Positions 14,557 to 26,100 of a DNA stretch of 35,175 nt are shown in pieces. The notes under the pieces were generated by a model. It was not told where the DNA came from, did no database searches, and saw only the letters and a list, made by a program, of their open reading frames with translations. Numbering within the stretch: the stretch's first letter is position 1; every line of letters starts with the position of its first letter. The position numbers and the translations under genes were made by a program. Source of the DNA: Elusimicrobiota bacterium (lineage in GTDB: Bacteria; Elusimicrobiota; UBA8919); contig JAFGLF010000045.1 in NCBI GenBank assembly GCA_016928195.1, positions 1 through 35,175 on the forward strand, read 5' to 3'.

Positions 14557-17130
14557 ATGATAAGTACAGGAATAAAAGGTTTAGATGATTTCATTACAGG
14601 TTTGAGAGCAGGCGACAACGTAGTCTGGCAGATAGATGATATAAAGGATTATATAGATCTTGTGAATCCTTTTGTAAAACAGGCGCTAAAAGAGAATAAA
14701 AAGGTTATATATATGAGGTTTGCTACACATAAAGAACTGATTTTACCTTCAAAACATATAAAGCGATACGAACTTAATGCATATGCCGGATTTGAATCTT
14801 TTACCACAAAGATAAACAATATTATTACACAGGAAGGAGAAGGTGCTTATTATGTATTTGACTGCCTGTCTGAACTTCTTTCAGCATGGGCTACGGATCT
14901 TATGATAGGAAACTTTTTTATGGTTACATGTCCGTATCTCTATGAACTTAAAACCCTTACATATTTTTCGATATTACGTAATAATCATTCTTTTAAATCT
15001 ATAGCCAGAATACGTGAAACAACGCAGTTGCTTATGGATGTATATCATTGCGAAGGTAGTTTTTATATACATCCTTTGAAAGTATGGAATCGGTATTCAC
15101 ATACTATGTTTCTTCCTCATCAGAGGGAGAATGACAGATTTATACCCATTACAGACAGTGTTAATGCCGTAAAAATACTCTCATATATACGTGAAAAAGG
15201 AGCTGATGTAGCAAAAAGAAATCTTGATTACTGGGACCGCTTATTTCTTGAAGCAGAAGATTTGATAAAAAACCATGCACCGGCAAAGAAGATAAAAGAT
15301 ACTATAAGTAAACTCTGCAGTATAATGATAACAAAAAATAAAAAGATTCTCTCTCTGGCGGTGCATAATTTTTCTCTTGAAGAACTTATGGATATAAAAT
15401 CCAAATTAATAGGTACAGGTTTTATCGGGGGAAAAACTGCAGGCATGCTTTTGGCTAGAAAGATCTTGTCAAAAAATAACTCGCTTGACTGGAAAAACCT
15501 TTCAGAACCTCATGATTCGTTTTATATAGGGTCGGATATATTTTATTCTTATATAGTACAGAATCGATGGTGGAAGTTACGTATGCAGCAGAGGACAGAA
15601 GAAGGATATTTTAGTATCGCAAAGATTTTAAAAGAAAAAATGCTTTATGGAGTGTTCCCCGAAGAAATTATGGAACAATTCCAGCAGATTATAGAGTATT
15701 TCGGAGCATCCCCGATTATAGTACGTTCAAGTTCACTTCTGGAAGACGGATATGGGAACGCGTTTGCCGGAAAATATGAAAGCATATTTTTAGCCAACCA
15801 GGGTACTCCGGAACAGAGATATATTCAATTTGCGGAAGCTGTAAAGAGAATTTATTCAAGTACTATGAGCGAAGATGCTCTTGTATACAGAAAGCAGAGA
15901 GGTTTGGATAAGTTGGATGAACAGATGGCACTACTTGTTCAGCGTGTTTCAGGAGCGCCTCATAAACATTATTTCTTTCCTGACCTTGCCGGTGTCGGTG
16001 TATCCCATAATACATATGTATGGAATGAGGATATGGATCCCAAGGCAGGTATGTTAAGATTGGTATTCGGCCTCGGTACAAGAGCGGTAAACCGTGTCGA
16101 AGGTGATTATCCAAGAATGGTTGCACTTGATGAACCCCTGAGAAGGCCGTATGCAGAGAAAGATGATATAAAAAGGTTTTCGCAGCATGAAGTTGACCAT
16201 ATAGATACAGAAGAAAATGTTTTTAAAACAATTCCATTTGAAAAGATAATAAACGAAAAATCATATAAGCATATAGACCGTGTAGCAGTGAGGGATAATG
16301 AAGCTATACGTATGATGAGGGACAGGGGTATAAAAGATAAAGAGTACTGGATACTGACATTTGACAGATTGTTTAACGAGAATAAATTTGTAGATTCCTT
16401 CAGAAAAATATTAGAATCACTCGAAAAAAGTTATAATTATCCTGTTGAAATAGAATTTACAGTAAACTTTACTAAAGATGATTTGTTTAAAATAAACCTT
16501 CTGCAGTGCAGGCCTTTGCAGACCCGTGGGTTAGGCCACAAAGTAGAGATGCCTAATCAGGTAAACAACAGAGATATATTTTTTAAATCAAACGGATATT
16601 TTTTAGGCGGAAATATTTCACAGCAAATAAAAAGAATTATATATGTTGACCCGGAAGAATATACTAAACTTGTATTATCTGACAAGTATGAAATTGCCCG
16701 TATAGTGGGAAGATTAAACAGAGATATAAAAGACAGAGAACAGTTGCCCGCTATTCTTATGGGGCCTGGAAGATGGGGAACTACAACGCCGTCATTGGGT
16801 GTGCCGGTTAAGTTTGCCGAGATTAATAATATGGCTGTACTTGCGGAAATGGCTTTTTCGGCCGGTAATCTTATGCCCGAATTATCCTTTGGAACACATT
16901 TTTTTCAGGATTTGGTAGAGACAAATATATTTTATGTTGCATTATTTCCTGAAAAAAAGGAAGTTATATTTAATAATGTATGGTTAAAACAGTTGAAAAA
17001 TGTTTTTACAGACCTCATGCCTCAATCCGCCAAATATGAAAATGTTGTGAGTGTCTATGATGCAGATAGTATAAACCTGAAAGTAATGTCTGATGTGGTG
17101 TCGCAGAAGATAATATGTTTTTCAGTTTAG
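14557..17130 (+). CDS. PEP synthase-like ATP-grasp protein with degenerate KaiC-like N-terminus
   Basis: From ATG 14557 (nine bases after AAAGGA; an upstream TTG at 14551 is too close to that site) this is 857 residues. Residues 1-200 follow the RecA/KaiC fold (ISTGIKGLDDF at the start), but the Walker A position reads AGDNVVWQIDDIKDY, so the nucleotide-binding loop is lost. Residues about 285-670 form a PPDK_N/PEP-synthase ATP-grasp domain with GGKTAGMLLARKI, PIIVRSSSLLEDGYGNAFAG and a terminal LLQCRPLQTRG. The last part has ILMGPGRWGTTTPSLG. The phospho-histidine swivelling domain and the PEP/pyruvate barrel of true PEP synthase are absent, so it cannot run the normal PEP synthase cycle. 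Its role is unknown. It is flanked by repeats and probably transcribed separately. Confidence 0.75.
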   Translation: MISTGIKGLDDFITGLRAGDNVVWQIDDIKDYIDLVNPFVKQALKENKKVIYMRFATHKELILPSKHIKRYELNAYAGFESFTTKINNIITQEGEGAYYVFDCLSELLSAWATDLMIGNFFMVTCPYLYELKTLTYFSILRNNHSFKSIARIRETTQLLMDVYHCEGSFYIHPLKVWNRYSHTMFLPHQRENDRFIPITDSVNAVKILSYIREKGADVAKRNLDYWDRLFLEAEDLIKNHAPAKKIKDTISKLCSIMITKNKKILSLAVHNFSLEELMDIKSKLIGTGFIGGKTAGMLLARKILSKNNSLDWKNLSEPHDSFYIGSDIFYSYIVQNRWWKLRMQQRTEEGYFSIAKILKEKMLYGVFPEEIMEQFQQIIEYFGASPIIVRSSSLLEDGYGNAFAGKYESIFLANQGTPEQRYIQFAEAVKRIYSSTMSEDALVYRKQRGLDKLDEQMALLVQRVSGAPHKHYFFPDLAGVGVSHNTYVWNEDMDPKAGMLRLVFGLGTRAVNRVEGDYPRMVALDEPLRRPYAEKDDIKRFSQHEVDHIDTEENVFKTIPFEKIINEKSYKHIDRVAVRDNEAIRMMRDRGIKDKEYWILTFDRLFNENKFVDSFRKILESLEKSYNYPVEIEFTVNFTKDDLFKINLLQCRPLQTRGLGHKVEMPNQVNNRDIFFKSNGYFLGGNISQQIKRIIYVDPEEYTKLVLSDKYEIARIVGRLNRDIKDREQLPAILMGPGRWGTTTPSLGVPVKFAEINNMAVLAEMAFSAGNLMPELSFGTHFFQDLVETNIFYVALFPEKKEVIFNNVWLKQLKNVFTDLMPQSAKYENVVSVYDADSINLKVMSDVVSQKIICFSV

Positions 17131-17166
17131 AAAAATATTTGAATTTTTGTACTACATAAAATTGTC

Positions 17167-17194
17167 TTGAATATTGGTATAAATAAAGTATAAT
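17167..17194 (+). promoter_or_regulatory. Probable promoter of carA-carB-purF
   Basis: TTGAAT (17167-17172), a 16-base spacer and a perfect TATAAT (17189-17194). Transcription would begin about 17201, just before the stem-loop at 17213-17235, giving a leader of about 160 bases. Confidence 0.6.
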
Positions 17195-17212
17195 ATCCCG
17201 CAATATATTTTA

Positions 17213-17235
17213 GTATCGGAAACTGAATCCGATAC
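17213..17235 (+). other. Stem-loop in the carA leader
   Basis: GTATCGGA (17213-17220) and TCCGATAC (17228-17235) form a perfect eight-pair stem with loop AACTGAA. No T-run follows and the loop does not have G at position 4, so it is not an attenuator of the type seen in the nitrogen leaders. It may be part of the adjoining repeat. Confidence 0.5.
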
Positions 17236-17330
17236 ACGCGAATACACGCGAATGTAAAACCAACGCGAATACACGCAGATGTTGTTATTCGCGACCATTA
17301 GTGTTTGATTTGCGACTATTTGCGTTCCTG
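17234..17330. repeat. CGCGAATACACG-type interspersed inverted repeat
   Basis: Repeated ACACGCGAAT words on the left are answered by ATTCGCGACC, TTTGATTTGCG and ATTTGCGTT on the right. The sequence 17245-17276 nearly repeats 8074-8106. It occupies the leader between the carA promoter and carA. Confidence 0.75.
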
Positions 17331-17364
17331 AGCAAAGCGAAGGTTATCTTTACTAATCAATACT

Positions 17365-18459
17365 ATGAAAACATTAATTGCTTTAGAAGACGGAAGTGTT
17401 TTTGAAGGCCGTTCGTTCGGTGCGCAAGGCGAGAGGTTCGGGGAACTGGTTTTTAATACAAGTCTGTCCGGTTATCAGGAGGTTATTACCGATCCTTCCT
17501 ATAAAGGACAGATAGTTATGATGACCTATCCTCTTATAGGTAATTACGGAATAAACTCTGTGGATGTTGAGTCAAGACAACCCTTTCTTGAAGGTTTCAT
17601 TGTAAAGGAATGCAGCCGTATTCCCAGTAGTTGGCGTTCCGAAAAAAGTTTACAGGACTATTTTAAAGAAAATAACATAATAGGTATTGAAGGTGTTGAT
17701 ACAAGAGCCCTTACACGGCATATACGTCTGCAGGGTGCTATGAAAGCAGTAGTTTCCAATAAAGACCTGGATAAGAAAAGTTTGGTTAAAAAAGCAAAAG
17801 ATTCACCTGGTTTGATAGGCAGGGATTTGGTTAAGGAGGTAACCTGTCGGGAAGTATACGAGTGGAATCCGTCGCGGAGGGAACAAGGACTCAAGGTGGT
17901 TGTAATTGACTGTGGAGTTAAATTTAATATTTTAAGGGAACTTGATTCAAATGGCTGCCAGGTAATTGTTGTCCCGGCAAAAACAGATGCAGAACAGATT
18001 TTAAAAATTAATCCGGACGGGGTATTGCTTTCAAACGGTCCGGGTGATCCTGAAGCAGTTTCATATGTAATTGAAACAACAAAAAATTTAATAGGCAAAC
18101 TGCCTTTGTTTGGAATATGTCTTGGAAATCAGATATTAGGTCTTGCATTGGGCGGCAAAACATATAAACTGAAGTTCGGCCATCACGGTGCTAATCATCC
18201 GGTTAAGGATTTAAAGACCGGTAAAGTGGATATTACCGTTCAGAATCATGGTTTTTGTGTGGATATGAATTCTTTGGATAAAAATAGTATAGAAGTAACA
18301 CATATTAATCTTAATGACAATACGGTTGAAGGTATTATGCATAAAAATATGCCCATATTTTCGGTACAGTTTCACCCTGAAAACAGTCCCGGACCGCATG
18401 ATGCAGAATACCTGTTTAAAAGATTTGTAAAGATGATGGAGAAAAATAGTAAATCATAA
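17365..18459 (+). CDS. carA: Carbamoyl-phosphate synthase small subunit
   Basis: This 364-residue glutaminase subunit hydrolyses glutamine and feeds ammonia to CarB for carbamoyl phosphate (pyrimidine and arginine synthesis). The N-terminal CPSase domain has the typical start (ALEDGSVFEGRSFGA, then NTSLSGYQEVITDPSY). The class I amidotransferase domain has C252 in FGICLGNQ and H337/E339 in VQFHPEN. Length is normal. Only a weak ribosome-binding site is seen before ATG 17365. carB starts 12 bases after its stop. The promoter at 17167 probably serves carA, carB and purF together. Confidence 0.97.
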   Translation: MKTLIALEDGSVFEGRSFGAQGERFGELVFNTSLSGYQEVITDPSYKGQIVMMTYPLIGNYGINSVDVESRQPFLEGFIVKECSRIPSSWRSEKSLQDYFKENNIIGIEGVDTRALTRHIRLQGAMKAVVSNKDLDKKSLVKKAKDSPGLIGRDLVKEVTCREVYEWNPSRREQGLKVVVIDCGVKFNILRELDSNGCQVIVVPAKTDAEQILKINPDGVLLSNGPGDPEAVSYVIETTKNLIGKLPLFGICLGNQILGLALGGKTYKLKFGHHGANHPVKDLKTGKVDITVQNHGFCVDMNSLDKNSIEVTHINLNDNTVEGIMHKNMPIFSVQFHPENSPGPHDAEYLFKRFVKMMEKNSKS

Positions 18460-18471
18460 AAAAGAAAATTT

Positions 18472-21400
18472 ATGCCTAGAAGAACAGATATTCATAAAAT
18501 ATTAATTATCGGATCAGGCCCTATTATCATCGGACAGGCCTGTGAGTTTGATTATTCGGGGACTCAGGCATGTAAAGCACTGAAAGAAGAAGGTTTTGAG
18601 GTTGTTTTAATTAATTCAAATCCTGCAACAATTATGACTGATCCTAAAATAGCTGACCGTACTTATATCGAGCCGATTACCGCTAAAGCAGTTGAAAAAA
18701 TTATTATTAAAGAAAGACCTGATGCATTGCTCCCTACATTAGGCGGACAAACCGGACTTAATACTGCAATCAAAATAGCTGAAAGCGGAGTTCTGGAAAA
18801 GTACGGTGTCAAAATGATAGGCGCAAATTATGATGCCATAAAAAAAGCTGAAGACAGGGAATATTTCAAAAAGGCAATGATAAAAATAGGTCTGGATTTA
18901 CCAAGAAGCGCTTTGGCCTATAATATGCAGGAAGCAAAAGATGCGGTTAATAAAATCGGTCTGCCGGTTATTATACGTCCCAGTTTTACCCTCGGAGGAA
19001 CAGGCGGTGGAATAGCCGAAACTAACGAAGATTTTGAACGCATTGCAGATTTGGGATTAAAAAACAGCATGATTTCTGAAATTCTGATTGAAGAATCTGT
19101 TTTAGGCTGGAAAGAATATGAATTAGAGGTGATGCGGGATAAAAAAGATAATGTTGTAATTGTATGTTCTATTGAAAACTTTGATCCTATGGGTATTCAT
19201 ACTGGAGATTCTATCACAGTTGCTCCTGCACAGACCTTGACCGACAAAGAGTACCAGAAAATGCGCGATGCTTCCCTTGCAATAATACGGGAGGTTGGAG
19301 TTGAAACCGGAGGTTCGAATATCCAGTTCGCTGTTAATCCGAAAGACGGCAGGATGGTTGTTATAGAAATGAACCCGCGTGTATCAAGAAGTTCTGCTTT
19401 AGCCAGCAAGGCTACGGGTTTTCCTATTGCAAAATTTGCTGCGAAGCTGGCTGTCGGATATACATTGGATGAAATTCGCAATGATATTACCAGAGAGACT
19501 CCCGCATCTTTTGAACCCACAATAGATTACTGTGTGGTAAAGATTCCGAGGTTTACTTTTGAAAAATTTCCGGAAGCCAAGGATGTTCTGGGAATTTCAA
19601 TGAAATCGGTAGGCGAGACCATGGCAATAGGCAGAACATTTAAGGAGTCTTTGCAGAAAGCCTTAGGCGGTTTGGAAATCGGACATTCCGGTCTAGATAA
19701 TAAACGGAATTTTAAGGAAATCCCGGACGATAAAATCAAATTCAGATTAAAAGAACCCAATGCCTCGAGAATTTTTTATATTAAATATGCTTTACAAAAA
19801 GGATATTCTGTTAAGGATATCTGCGATCTTACTTTTATTGACCCGTGGTTTATAGATAATATCAGCCAGATTGTGGAATTTGAAAATGAAATTTCGGCTT
19901 ACAATCCGCCAGCCGGCTCGCCTCGCTTAAGCTTTGGCGGAGCGGGCGGATCGGATTTTCCAGCTGAACTCCTGCTTAAGGCGAAACAGTATGGTTTCAG
20001 CGACAGACAGATTGCAGATTTAATTAATTCCGACGAAATTTCGGTAAGAAAACTAAGAAATAAAAATAAAATAACAACAACATTTAAACTGGTTGATACA
20101 TGTGCTGCAGAGTTTGAGGCTTACACACCTTATTATTATTCAACTTATGAAAGCGAATGTGAGTCCAAGGTTTCCGATAAAAAGAAAATTATTATTTTGG
20201 GTGGAGGTCCCAACAGGATAGGACAGGGGATTGAATTTGATTATTGCTGCTGTCACGCTTCATTCGCACTTAAAGATTTGGGATATGAAACCATTATGGT
20301 TAATTCTAATCCTGAGACCGTGTCTACCGATTACGACACTTCGGATAAATTATACTTTGAACCTCTCACTTTTGAACACGTGATGAATATTGTGGATAAA
20401 GAGAAACCTGACGGGATAATTGTGCAGTTTGGCGGACAGACACCGCTTAATCTGGCACGGAAGTTAGCCGAGGCAGGTGCGCCGATTATCGGTACCAGCG
20501 TAGATTCGATAGATCTGGCTGAAGACAGAGATAAATTCGCAAAAATTCTTAAAAAGTTGAAAATAAAACAGCCTGCAAATGGTTCGGCAATTTCGGTAGA
20601 AGAGGCCTGCGGTATAGCAAAGAAGATAGGATTTCCGGTTCTAGTCAGACCTTCGTATGTTTTAGGCGGCCGGGCTATGAGAATTGTATATGATGAGGAT
20701 ACATTAAATGAATTTATACATGAGGCAAAAGAAGCTTCCGAGGATAAACCTATTTTAATCGATAAATTTCTGGAGGATGCCGTTGAAGTGGATGTTGATG
20801 CAATCTCTGACGGCAAAACTACGGTTATCGGCGGGATAATGGAGCATATTGAAGAAGCAGGTGTTCACTCGGGAGATTCTGCGTGCGTTTTGCCTCCCCA
20901 TACTTTACATGACAATATTATTGAACTTATCAGAAAACATACATATGCGTTAGCCAAAGAACTTAAGGTTAAAGGATTGATGAATATCCAGTTTGCTGTC
21001 AAAGGCGATAATGTTTTTGTTCTTGAGGTTAATCCGCGTGCTTCAAGAACCGTTCCCTTTGTCGGTAAGGCCACGGGTGTTCCTTTGGCAAATCTGGCAG
21101 CCCGGGTAATGGTAGGTAAGAGTTTAGCCGAACTGGGATTTACCGAAGAAAAACATGTAAGACATTATTCGGTAAAGGAATCGGTTTTGCCTTTTTCAAG
21201 ATTTTCCGGAGTGGATATTATTCTGGGTCCTGAAATGAAATCAACAGGCGAAGTTATGGGTATTGATGAAACTTTTGCCAAAGCATTTTTCAAATCCCAG
21301 CTTGCTGCAGGACAGAATCTTCCTCTAAAGGGAAAGGTTTTTATCAGTGTTAAAAATACTGAAAAAAGAAGTATTGCCTTTATAGCAAAAAAACTTTCCG

Positions 21401-21723
21401 ATATGGGATTTGAAATAATAACAACAAAAGGAACCTATAAAGTTCTTAATTCTAATAATATCGAGGCAAAGATAGTTGATAAAATCGGAGAAGGTTCAAC
21501 CGAAATATTGGAACTTATAAAAAAGGGTGAAATAGGACTTATTATAAATACTCCGTCGGGTCAAAGAGGTCAGTCCGATATGAAACCAATGAGAAACTTA
21601 GCGGTTATGAACGGAGTGCCCTGCATAACAACGATTCAGGGGGCACAGGCAGCCGTTAACGGAATTGAATCTATAATAAAAGGTGATTTTAAAGTAAAAT
21701 CCATCCAGGAGTATATAGGTTGA
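18472..21723 (+). CDS. carB: Carbamoyl-phosphate synthase large subunit
   Basis: This 1083-residue subunit makes carbamoyl phosphate from bicarbonate, ammonia and two ATP. It has the two homologous ATP-grasp halves ([19 protein letters not shown] near the start; [20 protein letters not shown] near residue 570), the oligomerisation segment between them, and a C-terminal MGS allosteric domain from about 950 with [11 protein letters not shown]. Residues about 479-495 ([17 protein letters not shown]), inside the oligomerisation segment, are encoded by a GC-rich palindromic stretch at 19906-19956 and look like an in-frame insertion between the conserved NEISAY and [16 protein letters not shown]. 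The gap to purF is three bases. Confidence 0.97.
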   Translation: MPRRTDIHKILIIGSGPIIIGQACEFDYSGTQACKALKEEGFEVVLINSNPATIMTDPKIADRTYIEPITAKAVEKIIIKERPDALLPTLGGQTGLNTAIKIAESGVLEKYGVKMIGANYDAIKKAEDREYFKKAMIKIGLDLPRSALAYNMQEAKDAVNKIGLPVIIRPSFTLGGTGGGIAETNEDFERIADLGLKNSMISEILIEESVLGWKEYELEVMRDKKDNVVIVCSIENFDPMGIHTGDSITVAPAQTLTDKEYQKMRDASLAIIREVGVETGGSNIQFAVNPKDGRMVVIEMNPRVSRSSALASKATGFPIAKFAAKLAVGYTLDEIRNDITRETPASFEPTIDYCVVKIPRFTFEKFPEAKDVLGISMKSVGETMAIGRTFKESLQKALGGLEIGHSGLDNKRNFKEIPDDKIKFRLKEPNASRIFYIKYALQKGYSVKDICDLTFIDPWFIDNISQIVEFENEISAYNPPAGSPRLSFGGAGGSDFPAELLLKAKQYGFSDRQIADLINSDEISVRKLRNKNKITTTFKLVDTCAAEFEAYTPYYYSTYESECESKVSDKKKIIILGGGPNRIGQGIEFDYCCCHASFALKDLGYETIMVNSNPETVSTDYDTSDKLYFEPLTFEHVMNIVDKEKPDGIIVQFGGQTPLNLARKLAEAGAPIIGTSVDSIDLAEDRDKFAKILKKLKIKQPANGSAISVEEACGIAKKIGFPVLVRPSYVLGGRAMRIVYDEDTLNEFIHEAKEASEDKPILIDKFLEDAVEVDVDAISDGKTTVIGGIMEHIEEAGVHSGDSACVLPPHTLHDNIIELIRKHTYALAKELKVKGLMNIQFAVKGDNVFVLEVNPRASRTVPFVGKATGVPLANLAARVMVGKSLAELGFTEEKHVRHYSVKESVLPFSRFSGVDIILGPEMKSTGEVMGIDETFAKAFFKSQLAAGQNLPLKGKVFISVKNTEKRSIAFIAKKLSDMGFEIITTKGTYKVLNSNNIEAKIVDKIGEGSTEILELIKKGEIGLIINTPSGQRGQSDMKPMRNLAVMNGVPCITTIQGAQAAVNGIESIIKGDFKVKSIQEYIG
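19906..19956. repeat. Palindromic element embedded in carB
   Basis: This short GC-rich stretch within an AT-rich gene contains GCCGGC, GCTTAAGC and CCGCC/GGCGG inverted words. It encodes about 17 low-complexity residues that interrupt an otherwise conserved region. It resembles the GC-rich elements in tolC, gltD, the radical SAM gene and the gap at 8149-8214. Confidence 0.55.
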
Positions 21724-21726
21724 AAT

Positions 21727-23106
21727 ATGTGCGGAATATTCGGGATACATGGACATAAAGATGCAGCAAGGCTGACCTATTTAGGATTATATGCTCTTCA
21801 GCATAGGGGCGAAGAGAGTGCCGGTATAGTTGCTTTCAATGGGAAGAAAATCAGTCACTATAAAAACATGGGGCTGGTCGGCGATGTATTTAATGAAAGA
21901 AATATAAAGACTTTACGCGGCGATTTGGCTGTTGGACATGTCCGTTATTCTACTACAGGTTCGAGTACAGTAAAAAATATTCAGCCTTTTTTAGTAAGAC
22001 ATAAAAGAAATCATATTGCAATTGCCCATAATGGTAATCTTACAAATACTGTAAAATTGCACACCGCTTTGGAGGAAAAAGGTTCTATTTTTCAGACTAC
22101 AATGGATTCTGAAATAATAGCCCACCTGCTGGCTAAATCTGAAAAAGAAGATTACAAACAAAAGGTTATTGAAGCACTATCCCAGCTTGAGGGATCTTAT
22201 TCTCTGGTCTTGATGTTGGATAATATATTGGTTGGTGCAAGAGATCCTTTTGGCTGGAGACCTTTATGTATCGGTAGATTAGAGGATGCGTATGTTTTGG
22301 CTAGCGAAACCTGTGCTTTGGATTTGATTCATGCTAAATATGTGAGGGATGTGGAACCTGGCGAGATTGTATTTATCAGTAAGGACGGGTTGGAATCCGT
22401 AAAAGCATTTCCACAGGACAAACATTCCTTATGTATCTTTGAATATATATATTTTTCAAGACCTGACAGCAATATATTCGGCAAAAATGTATATATGGTA
22501 AGAAAACAGCTCGGAAGACAGTTAGCACGCGAATGTCCGGCTGAAGCAGATTTGGTAATGCCTATTCCAGATTCAGGAAATTATTCCGCAGTGGGTTTTG
22601 CCGAGGAATCTAAAATTCCGTTTGAAGTTGGTATGATAAGGAATCATTATATAGGAAGAACATTTATTCAACCTTCCCAGTTTATCAGGGATTTCAGAGT
22701 AAAGATAAAACTTAATCCTATAAAAGATATCTTAAAAGATAAAAGGATTGTTATTATTGAGGATTCCATCGTTAGGGGAACAACCAGCAGGGCAAGGGTT
22801 AAAACCCTGCGTGAGACAGGGGTAAAAGAAATTCATATGAGAGTAACCTGCCCGCCTTTAAGGTTTCCGTGTTTTTACGGTATTGATTTTCCTACGAAAA
22901 AAGAACTTATTGCATCGAATCACGAAATAGAATGGATTAGAGATTTTATCGGAGTTGATAGCCTTAAGTATTTAAGCAGAGAAGGTATGCTTGATTCTAT
23001 GCCCTTGCCGAAATGTGAATTCTGTACAGCGTGTTTTGACGGCAACTACCCGATAGGTTCATGTAAAAAGATATCAAAAAACAGCCTGGAAGAAAAATGT
23101 AGATAA
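21727..23106 (+). CDS. purF: Amidophosphoribosyltransferase
   Basis: This 459-residue enzyme catalyses the first step of purine synthesis, joining the amide nitrogen of glutamine to PRPP. C2 (MCGIFGIHG) is the N-terminal nucleophile, exposed after Met removal. The PRPP loop VIIEDSIVRGTTS is near residue 342-354. Cysteines matching the [4Fe-4S] ligands of the Bacillus-type enzyme are present: C236 in LCIFEYIYFSRPDS, one in FPCFYGID, and two in the C-terminal CEFCTACFDGNYP, so an iron-sulphur form is expected. It begins three bases after carB, making a carA-carB-purF unit of glutamine-consuming enzymes. The gene converges with the RND gene, leaving 11 bases between stops. Confidence 0.96.
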   Translation: MCGIFGIHGHKDAARLTYLGLYALQHRGEESAGIVAFNGKKISHYKNMGLVGDVFNERNIKTLRGDLAVGHVRYSTTGSSTVKNIQPFLVRHKRNHIAIAHNGNLTNTVKLHTALEEKGSIFQTTMDSEIIAHLLAKSEKEDYKQKVIEALSQLEGSYSLVLMLDNILVGARDPFGWRPLCIGRLEDAYVLASETCALDLIHAKYVRDVEPGEIVFISKDGLESVKAFPQDKHSLCIFEYIYFSRPDSNIFGKNVYMVRKQLGRQLARECPAEADLVMPIPDSGNYSAVGFAEESKIPFEVGMIRNHYIGRTFIQPSQFIRDFRVKIKLNPIKDILKDKRIVIIEDSIVRGTTSRARVKTLRETGVKEIHMRVTCPPLRFPCFYGIDFPTKKELIASNHEIEWIRDFIGVDSLKYLSREGMLDSMPLPKCEFCTACFDGNYPIGSCKKISKNSLEEKCR

Positions 23107-23117
23107 TTAAACATTAA

Positions 23118-26100
23118 TTAAACATTCTGTTTTTTGTTGTTTCTTCTTGAATTATAACCTCTTATATCATCCACTATAAGGTACACACAGGGTACTATTA
23201 CCAGAGTCAGAAAAGTAGCTGCCAGTAATCCGAAAGCCATAGCAATTGCTGCAGGTCTCACAAAGGGCTCCTCGCCGCCTATTCCGTATATAAGAGGTAT
23301 AAGCGCTATAATAGTTGTTATTGATGTAAGAAGTATCGGTCTTAACCTGGTTTGCCCTGCGTCCTGAACAGACTGTCTGCCATCCAAACCCTTTTCTCTG
23401 CGTTTATTTACAAAATCAATAAGAATTAAAGAGTCATTGACAACTACACCTGTCAAACCTATCATACCGAACATTGCCATAAGACTGACAGGTTCTCCAT
23501 GGAAATAAAGAGAGAAAATAACGCCTATTAATCCGAAAGGTATTGATACCATTATGATAAGCGGTTGTATAAATGAACGGAACTGTGTTGCAAGTATCAT
23601 ATATATAAGCATAAATGCAACGGCAAATGCCTTAAACATTGATTCTATGGATTCCTGTGTGTCTTCCCATTCTCCGCCGCTTATTATTTGATATCCCGGA
23701 TATTCTTTTGAAGCATCTTTAAATTTTTCTATTAATTTTTTATTGGCTTCAACTGATGTTATTTTGTCTTCATCCACATTTGCAGTAACGGTTATCGTTC
23801 TTTTTCCTTCTTCATGGTTTAATGTTTGTATACCCTGATATTTATTAAAATAAGCAACCCTGTTCAATTTAATTAGCCGTTCCATGTTATTGGGTATCGT
23901 TAAATTTTTCAATACCTCTATATTGTTTCTGTATTGTTCTGGCAGTCTTACTATTACATCGATGTCCTCATCTCCTTTTCTCATTGTTGTTGCAACCCCG
24001 CCTTCAAATGCATAACGGATTGTACTTGCAATCTGCCTTACATTCAGTCCTAGCCGAGCAGCTTCCTTTTTATTTATTGTTATTTGTATTTCTTCTTTAT
24101 CCAGTTCATAATCACTTTTGATATCTTCTACCCCGTCAACGGTTTTGAGAAAGTTTACTATCTTTTCTGATATTTCCAGAAGAGTTTTATAATCATCTCC
24201 GCGTATCTGTACCGATACTGGTTTTCCTACGGGTGGACCGTCTCTTAATTTTTCAAATTCCAGATTCACTACATCGGAAGGCAGATCTTCTTTTTTTATT
24301 GTATTTCTTAATTCAGCAATAATAGTGTCCGCCTTGCGTTTTCTGCTGTTCTCGGGTGTCAGATACACTACACACTGTGCATATTTACTCCCATGTTTAT
24401 CGAATGGCCCGCCTCCGATTTCTCCGGAGAATCCTACGGTTGTAGTAACATTTTCCATTTCGTCTTTTGAGAGTTTTAGAATTCCCTGTTCAACTATGGA
24501 TATCGCCTTATTAGTTTCTTCCAGAGAAGTACCCTCCTCTGTTTCCATTCTTACATAAAATATTTCTACGATTGTCGGAAATAGTTTAAACGGCATCACC
24601 TTTATTGAAAATATTATAGCACCGATAAGAACCAAGAATGCAAAGAAACACATTCTGTAACGTCTCTCTATGCTGTAATTGAGAATTTTTTTATAGGTGT
24701 TGAGCAGCTTCTGAAACCATCTGGATTCACTGCCCTTCCTGTCCGATGCGGAGAAATAATACTTGAGCGAAGTGAATACTTTAATTGGGAAAAAAAATAT
24801 TCTTACCAGTAATGATTTGGTTTCTGTTTTAATTGCAGGTTGCTGTGATATTCCCTGAGGATGTTTACTTTTTAACGGTTTTGACCACTCAGCCAAATGT
24901 GCCGGAAGTATTATCAGTGCTTCGAAAAGTGATGCGGTAAGGCAGAATATGACCGCCATAGGGAAAACACGCAGGAATTTACCCATTATTCCTGATACAA
25001 ACATCAGCGGCAAAAATGCCGCTGTAGTAGTAAGTATTGTTGTCGTAACCGGTGCTGCAACCTCAGAGGCACCTGTTATTGTAGCATCCTTAACAGACAT
25101 ACCTTCTTCCATATAGCGGTATACATTTTCAGAAACCACAATAGCATCATCAACTATCATACCGACGACCAGTATAAGACCGAACATAGTGACCAGGTTT
25201 AGACTTACTCCGAAGAATGACATAAAAAGCATAGCTGTCAGTCCGGCAAACGGAATACCGATTGCAGTAACAAGTGCTATACGGATATTAAGGAAAACAA
25301 GCAATGTTAACATCAGTAATCCTAATCCCAGTACTCCGTTTGAAATAAGAACATTCAAACGCCGTTTTACATAAAATGCAATATCATTGATAAAATCTAT
25401 GGATACATTTTTGGGAAGGGTTTCTTTATAAATTGCAGCTTGTTTTCTTATTTCATCTACAATCTTTATCGTATCTCCGCTCTTTTTTCTTTTAGGTGTT
25501 ATGTTTATGGATATTTTTCCATTGGTCTTATATATTCTTTCCTGTTCCTCAAATGTTTCTTGTACCTGTGCAACATCTTTTACACGAAGGTATTTACCAT
25601 CGCTGTTTGTACGGATTATTATATCCTTGAATTCATCTGCGGTCTGAAGTTCGCCGACAGTCCTTAAAATAAGTTCCTTTGTTCCCGATTTAAGTTTTCC
25701 ACCCGGAAGGTTTAGGTGTTGATTTTGTATGCTCCTTATAACCTGAGCCAGTGAGATATAATATTTTTCAAGATTTGACGGGTCAACCTCAATAGATATT
25801 TCTTTATCACGCCATCCTACTTTGTCGGTTGAACCTACTCCTTTTATGTTTTTTAAAATATCTTCAAAATTATCAACATATCCTCTGAGTTCTTTTTCAG
25901 GTATTCCTTCTCCTGTAAATGATATTTCTATAAGAGGATGCATAATGGATAATTCTTCTACATCAGGGTCCTCTGCATCCTCAGGGATTTCTACTTTGTC
26001 TACATCACGGGTTATATCATTTATAACTTTATTACGGTTGCTTAAATCCGGATCCAATTCTATGAATATAAAAGACACACCCTCACGCGAAACCGAACTG

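Noticed and set aside
17213-17235. carA leader hairpin as an attenuator
   Set aside because: The loop AACTGAA lacks G at position 4 and there is no terminator or T-run after it; it is more likely part of the repeat.
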